Source of the DNA: Thiocapsa sp035467215
GTDB taxonomy: Bacteria; Pseudomonadota; Gammaproteobacteria; Chromatiales; Chromatiaceae
Length of the DNA: 17,431 bases
Reading direction: 5' to 3'
Assembly: GCF_035467215.1 (NCBI RefSeq)
Contig: NZ_DATITZ010000306.1
Location: 1 to 17,431, forward strand
In this document: positions 1 through 5,432 of the stretch, one piece after another
Layout of the letters: the number at the start of each line of letters is the position of its first letter
Numbering within the stretch: the stretch's first letter is position 1
The notes under the pieces: model-generated
Database searches by the model: none
Told to the model about the DNA's origin: nothing
Seen by the model: the letters and a program-made list of their open reading frames with translations, nothing else
Translations under genes and position numbers: made by a program

Positions 1-7
1 CGCGAGG

Positions 8-916
8 ATGCACGCCGGTGAAGCGTGCGGGACATCCGCGCTCCGCGCTTACCGCATTGCTTCACCGGAAAACGACATCACCGGTGGAAAATTCCCTGCA
101 AAAATGGCCGGTGGTTTGCGGATCAGGATGGGAAACAACACACGGGAAAAGGCTGAAAGCTTCGCGTCGATCAACAGCAAGCTCGGCGTGGTGCAGAAGG
201 GTGCACTGACGGAGGCCATCCGGGCGGCTTATGCCAAACGCGCCGCATCGGCCGCACCCTATCCGGACTTTCCCGATGTGCTCGAACTGGCGGCACTCGC
301 CTATGAGGCAGACGGCAAGAAAGACGATAGCCTCATCGAGGTCTTGCGCGATCTATCCGATTTCGAGCTGTTCTGGCGTCACGGCAGCGAGGGCACACCG
401 ATGGACCGGGTGTCGAACCGCACGATGTTGATCGATCTGCATGCCATGCCGGTACTGAAGGAGTTGGTCGGCTATCTCGTCATCGAGCGGCTTTACAAGG
501 AGATGACGACCCTGCCCGATAGTCCGGTAACCGAGGGTCGACGGACCATTCGGTCCATCCTGGTGATCGACGAGGCGCACAACTACCTCGGCCAGAAGAA
601 CATTTTCCTACAGCGGATCATTCGCGAAGGGCGCTCGAAGGGTGTCGTCGTCTTCTTCGCTAGCCAGTCGCCCAACGACTATCAGCAAAAGTTCTTCAAC
701 TTCCAGGAGCTGCTTGAATTCGCCTACATCTTCCAATGCGACGGCGTGGCCGCCGGATCGGTACAGGACATTCTTGGTTGCAGCAGCAAGACGGCGAAGG
801 ATCTTCAGACGGAGATTTCCCGACTGGAACCTTGGCAGGTCATTGCGCGCAGTCCTGAAAAAACCGAAGAGTTTGTTAAGTTTACCGCCGAGGCGTTCTA
901 CAAGAGCTATTCCTGA
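8..916 (+). CDS. HerA/FtsK-type ATPase, C-terminal fragment (DptH-like, 5'-truncated)
   Basis: This is the C-terminal part of a P-loop ATPase of the HerA/FtsK superfamily. The Walker B stretch ILVIDEAH is at residues 184-191. Downstream comes the family's REGRSKGV...FFASQSP segment (207-221), which carries the conserved Gln after Walker B. The helix before it (SKLGVVQKGALTEAIRAAY, 57-75) matches the insert that normally lies between Walker A and Walker B. No Walker A is present and residues 1-35 read through the repeat cluster, so the true start is lost. An internal ATG at 128 could initiate but would still make an enzyme unable to bind ATP. The overall look fits DptH, the large ATPase of phosphorothioation-dependent restriction (Dnd/Dpt), but other HerA-like defence ATPases are possible. 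The gene looks less GC-rich than its right-hand neighbours, suggesting transfer. It is probably non-functional. Confidence 0.6.
   Translation: MHAGEACGTSALRAYRIASPENDITGGKFPAKMAGGLRIRMGNNTREKAESFASINSKLGVVQKGALTEAIRAAYAKRAASAAPYPDFPDVLELAALAYEADGKKDDSLIEVLRDLSDFELFWRHGSEGTPMDRVSNRTMLIDLHAMPVLKELVGYLVIERLYKEMTTLPDSPVTEGRRTIRSILVIDEAHNYLGQKNIFLQRIIREGRSKGVVVFFASQSPNDYQQKFFNFQELLEFAYIFQCDGVAAGSVQDILGCSSKTAKDLQTEISRLEPWQVIARSPEKTEEFVKFTAEAFYKSYS
14..114. repeat. Probable IS21-type insertion sequence terminus (repeat cluster)
   Basis: Two kinds of repeat are visible. A perfect 10-bp inverted repeat, CCGGTGAAGC (15-24) and GCTTCACCGG (59-68), is separated by 34 bp. The heptamer CCGGTGG occurs as a direct repeat at 81-87 and 108-114 (27-bp period), and a related CACCGGaaaa lies at 63-72. 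IS21-family elements carry several direct copies of ~20-30 bp at each end, often GC-rich cores followed by A/T runs, which is what this resembles. The ATPase homology to the right begins only after the last copy, as expected if an element inserted and removed the gene's 5' part. No transposase gene is inside the window, so the family assignment is inference. Confidence 0.4.
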
Positions 917-1071
917 TCGCAGTGGGAGTTCGGCCCAACGATTCGTTTGCCAGGGCGGGTCGCTAAGACACCGGTCGAGCGCATCGCCAAGGGGCTCGTC
1001 CTTGCCGCGCTCTAACTCGAGGCTGTGCCTTGATACCAATCGATAGGCGCTTTCCCGCCAGTGAATTCCGG

Positions 1072-1101
1072 TTGGAACAAGGTCGTTGTGCCTGCTAATC
1101 T
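1072..1101 (+). promoter_or_regulatory. Sigma-70-type promoter of the toxin-antitoxin operon
   Basis: A -35-like TTGGAA (1072-1077) and a -10-like TAATCT (1096-1101) are separated by 18 bp. They lie 30 bp upstream of the antitoxin ATG. Transcription would start near 1108, inside the palindrome described next, so repressor binding there would block initiation. The call comes from motif reading only. Confidence 0.5.
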
Positions 1102-1102
1102 G

Positions 1103-1119
1103 TACGGAAATAAACCGTA
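1103..1119. promoter_or_regulatory. Palindromic operator of the toxin-antitoxin operon
   Basis: TACGG and CCGTA form a perfect 5-bp inverted repeat around the 7-bp A/T-rich centre AAATAAA. It sits just after the -10 box and ends 12 bp before the antitoxin ATG. DUF1778 antitoxins bind short palindromes at their own promoter, alone or with the toxin, so this is the likely autoregulatory site. Confidence 0.45.
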
Positions 1120-1131
1120 TCGAGAACGAGT

Positions 1132-1404
1132 ATGTCCGAAGCCATCGAGCGATTCGACATCCGATTGCCCGCCAACGCCAAACAGCTGCTGATGCAGGCG
1201 GCGGACATCAGCGGCAATACCCTGACCGGCCTCGTGCTGAACGCAGCGCTGGAGAAGGCCCGGGAAATCCTGCGCAGCCACCAGCACTTCATATTGAACG
1301 CCGAGGAATGGCGTCGTTTTTCCGACACTCTGGACAATCCCCCCGAGCCGAACGACACGCTGCAAGCCGCCTGGCGCGACTACCGCGATGCCGAACCGGA
1401 ATGA
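1132..1404 (+). CDS. DUF1778 ribbon-helix-helix antitoxin (TacA-like)
   Basis: This 90-residue protein should neutralise the acetyltransferase toxin encoded next and repress the operon. The N-terminal RFDIRLPANAKQLLMQAA (residues 7-24) is the beta-strand and first helix of the ribbon-helix-helix DNA-binding fold typical of DUF1778. The following NTLTGLVLNAAL segment is the second helix. The C-terminal half (FILNAEEWRRFSDTLDNPPEPN) is the extended region that wraps around and masks the toxin active site in known TacA/AtaR complexes. Length is normal for the family. The stop codon overlaps the toxin start (ATGA, 1401-1404), coupling their translation. A promoter and palindrome lie immediately upstream. 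Confidence 0.9.
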   Translation: MSEAIERFDIRLPANAKQLLMQAADISGNTLTGLVLNAALEKAREILRSHQHFILNAEEWRRFSDTLDNPPEPNDTLQAAWRDYRDAEPE

Positions 1405-1907
1405 AGATTGTCGCGTTCGATCCCCGTCGCCACAAGCGCGCGGATTTTGCGTGCGGCCATGACGCCCTGGACGAATATCTGAGACGCTACGCGGGCCAGA
1501 GCTTGCGCAACCACTTGGCGCGGGTGTATGTGGCTGAAGACGGCCACGCTAAGGTTCTGGGCTATTACACCTTGTCCGCGGCCTCCCTCGGTCACGACGA
1601 GCTTCCCGAATCCCTCGCTCACCGGCTGCCGAAGTATCCCGTTCCGGCCGTCTTGATCGGGCGCATGGCGAGCGACCGCCGGGCGCGCGAATCCGGACTT
1701 CGCATTGGCTCTCGCCTCTTGATTCACGCCCTCAAACAATCTTTACGGGCAGCCGGCACGATTGGCGTGCAATGCGTCATCGTGGACAGCAAGCCGGAAG
1801 CCGTGGCATTTTACCGGCGTTTCGGATTCATTCCGTTGACGGAGGATGGCTTGAAGCTCTATCTGCCGATCAGCACGATCCTGAGATTGGACGCACGCGA
1901 CGATTGA
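1401..1907 (+). CDS. GNAT acetyltransferase toxin (TacT/AtaT-like)
   Basis: This is a 168-residue GNAT-fold protein, paired with the DUF1778 antitoxin. Known members acetylate the amino group of aminoacyl-tRNAs with acetyl-CoA and stop translation; which tRNA is targeted cannot be read from sequence. Visible features are the N-terminal FDPRRHKRADFACGHDALDEYL segment typical of this subfamily, the core strand VLIGRMASD (84-92), and the acetyl-CoA pyrophosphate loop RARESGLRIG (94-103). The C-terminal motif AVAFYRRFGF has Tyr138 in the position of the catalytic tyrosine of TacT. The ATG at 1401 was chosen because it overlaps the antitoxin stop and gives a family-typical length. A longer in-frame extension upstream is only a shadow of the antitoxin gene. 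All key residues look intact, so the toxin is probably active. Confidence 0.9.
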   Translation: MKIVAFDPRRHKRADFACGHDALDEYLRRYAGQSLRNHLARVYVAEDGHAKVLGYYTLSAASLGHDELPESLAHRLPKYPVPAVLIGRMASDRRARESGLRIGSRLLIHALKQSLRAAGTIGVQCVIVDSKPEAVAFYRRFGFIPLTEDGLKLYLPISTILRLDARDD

Positions 1908-1974
1908 TCCGCTGATGCCTGGATAGAAGCGGCCAGCGTCAGGGGCGACGGCCGTATTCACACGGTGACCTGCA

Positions 1975-2634
1975 ATGAACGAAAGCCACCTCTTCATGGC
2001 GACCTCGACAGGTTTCGGCCTGCTGGCGGTTAGTTGGATCTGGTTTGCCGTGGTCGCTTGGCGGCGTAGCCGTCCGTGGGGTGTCGCGGTCGCGCTCTTT
2101 CCGCCGGCCGGGCTGCTCTTCGCCGTCGGCCGATTTCATGCCGTACGCGGTCCACTCGTCCTGGGATTGTCTGGAGTGCTGCTCGCTGCCGGTCCGCCGG
2201 TCGTCAACCGCCTGTTGCCTGTCGATCTTGGCCCGCGCGATGTGCTGGTCGACGGCGAGCGCCATATCACCCTGACGGGTTGGGACCGGCACGACTATCG
2301 GCTGCTGGAAGGCGCGACGGACGTGGTCGTGCTGCAGATGGCCAACGCGGATGTGACGGACGAGACCTTGGCGCTGCTCGCCGGGATGGATCGTCTTCGC
2401 GAGCTGGATCTTAACGAGAGCGCCGTGACCGACGCGGGGCTCGCGCGTCTTGCGGCATCGACGCGTTTGGAGCGGCTGCGTCTGGCGAACACGGGCATTA
2501 CCGACGCCGGCTTTCGCGCGTTCCTGATGCCTCATCCGTCTCTGCTAGAGCTGGATCTGCGCGGCACATCCGTCTCGGCCGAGACCATCTCCGAATGGCG
2601 CAAGGCCAAACCCGGGCGCCGGGCCTTGCGTTGA
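1975..2634 (+). CDS. Membrane-anchored leucine-rich-repeat protein
   Basis: This 219-residue protein has two parts. The N-terminal third has three hydrophobic segments (about residues 11-29, 36-52 and 58-75) with basic residues between the first two (RRSR), so it should sit in the inner membrane. The C-terminal half (116-211) holds four degenerate repeats of ~24 residues of the form LxxLDLxxTxVTDxGLxxL, for example LRELDLNESAVTDAGLARL (141-159). This is the bacterial LRR type common in planctomycetes and some proteobacteria, usually a protein-binding surface. Start: ATG at 1975 has GGTGA at 1964-1968; a second ATG at 1996 is possible. The stop lies 38 bp before the hydrolase gene on the same strand, so they may be cotranscribed. 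Function unknown; no enzymatic motif is visible. Confidence 0.75.
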   Translation: MNESHLFMATSTGFGLLAVSWIWFAVVAWRRSRPWGVAVALFPPAGLLFAVGRFHAVRGPLVLGLSGVLLAAGPPVVNRLLPVDLGPRDVLVDGERHITLTGWDRHDYRLLEGATDVVVLQMANADVTDETLALLAGMDRLRELDLNESAVTDAGLARLAASTRLERLRLANTGITDAGFRAFLMPHPSLLELDLRGTSVSAETISEWRKAKPGRRALR

Positions 2635-2672
2635 GGTCGCATCCCCCTTCAGCCCCATGAGGTGACGAAACC

Positions 2673-3515
2673 ATGACACTCGACGCGTCCGTTCCGGGTG
2701 ATCTGCCCAACGTCCGATTCCTCGCCAAGGCCTGCGAGCTGGCCTACCTGGACGAGCCCGACGGTCCGACCGGCTTTCGGGCCGAGCTGGGTCTGGATGC
2801 GCGCCTCATCGGCGTCGACAACACGCAGGTCTATGTGGCGAGCGACCTGGGCGCGCTGGTGGTCGCCTTTCGCGGCTCGCAATCGCCGACCAGTCTCGAC
2901 GGCGTCAAGGACTGGCTGCTGACCAACGCGAACAACCTGTTGGTCGTCCCCGAAGGACGTATCGGCACGGACTTCGCGGCCGCAGGCGTGGGGGCCCGAT
3001 TTCATCGCGGCTTCATGCAGGCGTTGGACGAGATCTGGGCGCCGCTCGTACAGGCCGTCCAGGAGGCGATGGACGCATCGGAGCGACCGCTCTGGGTGAC
3101 GGGGCACAGCCTCGGCGGTGCACTTGCGTTGCTTGCGGCCTGGCGTTTTCAGCGCGCCTTCATCGGGGTGCACGAGGTCGTCACCTTCGGGGCGCCGATG
3201 ATAGGCAACGCCGTTGCGGCCCATGCCTTCGAGCAGGCGTTTCCCGACCGGATCTTCCGCTATGTCGATATCGAGGATCCGGTCCCGCTCCTGCCGACGG
3301 TCAGCCTGGTGGCGAACGCCTATGCCCATTGTCTCAACGAGGTCAGGCTTCAAGGCCCGACGCAGAGTGCATTCACACACGCGCTCGGTGAGCTCGGGCG
3401 CACGGCGGTGGAGGGCATGCTCACGGCGAGCCTGGCCGACGAGCTCTGGACGCTCGTGCGCAAGGGCATTCATGCCCATCTGATCCCCAACTATCAAGCG
3501 CGCCTGCGCGGCTGA
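2673..3515 (+). CDS. Class 3 lipase family alpha/beta hydrolase
   Basis: This 280-residue protein belongs to the lipase class 3 family, which hydrolyses acylglycerols or other esters. The nucleophile elbow GHSLGG (144-149) gives Ser146. FRGS (67-70) is the family's oxyanion-hole strand. Asp202 in DIEDPVPLLP is the likely catalytic acid, and His269 in HLIPNY is the likely catalytic His. The KDWLLTN segment (79-85) follows the usual 'DW..' feature of the family. No signal peptide or membrane segment is seen, so it should be cytoplasmic unless exported by another route. The start is supported by a strong ribosome site (GAGGTGA, 2659-2665, 7-nt spacing). It follows the LRR gene and is only 8 bp from the convergent tetR gene. 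Substrate not determinable. Confidence 0.9.
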   Translation: MTLDASVPGDLPNVRFLAKACELAYLDEPDGPTGFRAELGLDARLIGVDNTQVYVASDLGALVVAFRGSQSPTSLDGVKDWLLTNANNLLVVPEGRIGTDFAAAGVGARFHRGFMQALDEIWAPLVQAVQEAMDASERPLWVTGHSLGGALALLAAWRFQRAFIGVHEVVTFGAPMIGNAVAAHAFEQAFPDRIFRYVDIEDPVPLLPTVSLVANAYAHCLNEVRLQGPTQSAFTHALGELGRTAVEGMLTASLADELWTLVRKGIHAHLIPNYQARLRG

Positions 3516-3523
3516 ATCGCGTC

Positions 3524-4249
3524 TCAACCGGACCGGTCGGTCTTGGGATCCATGCCCTCGGGCGCATAGGCCCGCAGCAGCACATCCACCCCGCATTCGA
3601 CCCGACGGCGCAGCTGCTCGGCGTCGGGTCGCGGGCAGCCGCCGCTCAAGAGCCCCGTGGTCTGAATCCCTTGCCAGATGCCGAGGAGCTGCTCGGCGGC
3701 CAGGCGGCTGTCGTGCGCGCATAGGTCGCCGCGCGCCGATGCCTCGGCCAGGCGGGCGGCGAGGCGATCGCGTGTCGCCTCCGCGCCGTCGCGATAGACG
3801 AGTCTGCCGAGCCAGGTCTCCTTCCCGGCCAGGGTCGCCAACATCCGTTGCAGGGCGACATAGTCGTCGCTGCTCAGGAAGCCCACCAGCGCGCATCCCA
3901 GATCGATCAGGGCTTGTCTCAGCCCGCACTGCCCGGAGGGCAGATCGTCGAGCGCCGCCGTCATCTCGCTGCGCTGCAGCAGCACGACCGCACGGATCAG
4001 ACCCTGTAGATCACCGAAATGGCTGTAGACCGTGACCTTCGAAACACCGGCGGCACGGGCGACGGCCTCCATGTTGAGTGCCTGGATCGAGCCCGAGAAG
4101 AAGAGCCGGCGAGCGGCGTCGAGAATCGCCGCGTGCTTGGCGGGGTCCGGTGGTCGACCGCGCCCGGCGGCTCGGGGCGCCCCCGGTATCTCGGATGCGC
4201 CGGCGTCGGATGTCGGCATGGCTGTGTGCTCCGTCATGTTTTCGGGCAT
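3524..4249 (-). CDS. TetR/AcrR family transcriptional regulator
   Basis: This is a repressor of the TetR family, almost certainly controlling the divergent efflux operon. The N-terminal helix-turn-helix spans residues 37-85 of the 241-residue reading: AAILDAARRLFF, then NMEAVARAAGVSKVTVYSHF, the classic TetR recognition helix, then GDLQGLIRAVV. The C-terminal ligand-binding half is all-alpha and variable, resembling AefR-like regulators. Start choice: the ATG at 4249 has no ribosome site. The in-frame ATG at 4219 has GGAG at 4229-4232 with 9-nt spacing, which would give a 231-residue protein, and is my preferred start. The promoter and operator for the efflux genes overlap the 5' end of this gene, so binding there could also limit its own expression. 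Confidence 0.9.
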   Translation of the reverse strand: MPENMTEHTAMPTSDAGASEIPGAPRAAGRGRPPDPAKHAAILDAARRLFFSGSIQALNMEAVARAAGVSKVTVYSHFGDLQGLIRAVVLLQRSEMTAALDDLPSGQCGLRQALIDLGCALVGFLSSDDYVALQRMLATLAGKETWLGRLVYRDGAEATRDRLAARLAEASARGDLCAHDSRLAAEQLLGIWQGIQTTGLLSGGCPRPDAEQLRRRVECGVDVLLRAYAPEGMDPKTDRSG

Positions 4250-4277
4250 TTACTAAACGCTATCGTACAGGAATAAT
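4249..4277 (+). promoter_or_regulatory. Promoter of the RND efflux operon
   Basis: TTTACT (4249-4254, 4 of 6 matches to the sigma-70 -35) and AATAAT (4272-4277, 5 of 6 matches to the -10) are separated by exactly 17 bp. The adaptor start codon is ~50 bp downstream. The -35 touches the first possible tetR codon on the other strand. Confidence 0.55.
4252..4271. promoter_or_regulatory. Probable TetR operator in the efflux promoter spacer
   Basis: ACTAAACG and CGTACAGG flank a 4-bp centre (CTAT). The right arm reads CCTGTACG on the other strand, matching the left at five of eight positions, with a perfect ACG/CGT core. The element fills the spacer between the -35 and -10 boxes, the standard place for TetR-family repression. 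The protein bound is inferred from the divergent gene. Confidence 0.45.
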
Positions 4278-4328
4278 GGTGCGGTGAACCACCAACCAAA
4301 ACCGACCCGCGCGGCGCAGGAGTGACCC

Positions 4329-5432
4329 TTGTCGACCAGGATGAAGAGGATCGGAGCCGTGTTCGTCGCGGCACTGCTCGGCTCGGGATGTGGGCCGAAT
4401 GCCGACGAGCCGGCCGCGCCCACGGCGGAGCCCGATCGCGAATCGGTGCCTTGGGTGTTGTCGGCCCGGGTGGAGCTCGCGCCGAACAGCGTCTGGACGC
4501 TCACGGGCACGGTACGCGCTCGCCATGAGATCCCGCTGTCCTTCCGTATCGGCGGGGAGATTCAGGCGCGTCTGATCGACGCGGGGGCGCGGGTCGAGGC
4601 CGGCGACGTCCTGTTTCGGCTGGATCCGCGCGACGTGACCCAACAGCGTTTGGCGGCCGAGGCGACGGTGGCGAGCGCGCTGGCGGAGAGCGAGAACGCG
4701 AATCGCGAGCGCGATCGTCTCGACGATCTTCTCGTCAAGCGGCTCGCCAGCGAGCAGGACCATGATCGGGCCGTGACCGCCGCGCGCGCCGCCGAGCAAC
4801 GGCTGGTCGCGGCGGAAGCGAACCTGGAGCAGGCACGCAACGCCATCCTCTATGCCGACCTGGTCGCACCCGCGGCGGGCGTGCTCCTGGACGTGGAGGG
4901 ACAGGTCGGACAGGTGGTCTCGCCGAGTCAGGCGGTCGCACGCCTGGCCGAGGACGGGCCGCGCGAGATCGAGGTCCAGGTGCCCGAGGCGCGGCGTATC
5001 GATCTGCCGACCGAGGCGACGGCACGGCTCGCGAACGCCGCGACGAACGGACCGACGTCCGCACGCGTGACCCTGCGCGAGATCGCCGGCAGTGCCGATC
5101 CGCTCAGCCGGACCTGGCGTGCGCGCTATCGTCTGCCCGAGCTGACGAGCGAGCCCGGTCTCGGCACGACCGTGACCCTGACCTTCGAGACTGCGCGCGA
5201 GACGTCCGGACCGACTGCTCGGGTGCCGCTCGGAGCCATCCTGGAGCGCGGTGAAGGACCGCTGATCTGGCGGATCGAGGAGGGCCGGGTCGAGCCCGAG
5301 GCGGTCGAGCTGATCGGCATCGTCGGCGAGCAGGCCGAGATCCGGACCGATCTGGCGCCGGGCACGCCGGTCGTCGCGCTCGGGGCGCATCTCCTGCTGC
5401 CCGGTCAGGCCGTGCGGGTGCTCGAGCGATGA
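4329..5432 (+). CDS. RND efflux periplasmic adaptor lipoprotein (membrane fusion protein)
   Basis: This is the periplasmic adaptor of a tripartite efflux pump, linking the inner-membrane pump encoded next to an outer-membrane channel encoded elsewhere. The N-terminus is a lipoprotein signal (basic MKR, hydrophobic AVFVAALLG, then Cys21 in LLGSGC), so the mature protein is tethered by a lipid. The biotinyl-lipoyl-like halves are around 71-100 (GGEIQARLIDAGARVEAGDVLF) and 170-200 (APAAGVLLDVEGQVGQVV). They bracket an alpha-hairpin rich in Ala, Glu and Arg (about 104-168). A beta-barrel and membrane-proximal domain follow. Start: TTG at 4329 has AGGAG at 4318-4322 with 6-nt spacing; the ATG at 4341 (residue 5) is too far from it. 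The last codons overlap the pump gene (ATGA, 5429-5432). Length (367) is normal. Confidence 0.9.
   Translation: MSTRMKRIGAVFVAALLGSGCGPNADEPAAPTAEPDRESVPWVLSARVELAPNSVWTLTGTVRARHEIPLSFRIGGEIQARLIDAGARVEAGDVLFRLDPRDVTQQRLAAEATVASALAESENANRERDRLDDLLVKRLASEQDHDRAVTAARAAEQRLVAAEANLEQARNAILYADLVAPAAGVLLDVEGQVGQVVSPSQAVARLAEDGPREIEVQVPEARRIDLPTEATARLANAATNGPTSARVTLREIAGSADPLSRTWRARYRLPELTSEPGLGTTVTLTFETARETSGPTARVPLGAILERGEGPLIWRIEEGRVEPEAVELIGIVGEQAEIRTDLAPGTPVVALGAHLLLPGQAVRVLER

Noticed and set aside
917..1015. In-frame continuation of 32 sense codons after the ATPase stop (TGA 914-916 to TAA 1013-1015)
   Set aside because: Considered as a read-through or lost C-terminus. It is short, has no recognisable sequence, and the ATPase ends at a natural-looking point, so chance is sufficient.
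1086..1400. N-terminal extension of the toxin frame
   Set aside because: It runs through the antitoxin gene in another frame. The GNAT homology begins at the ATG at 1401, which overlaps the antitoxin stop.
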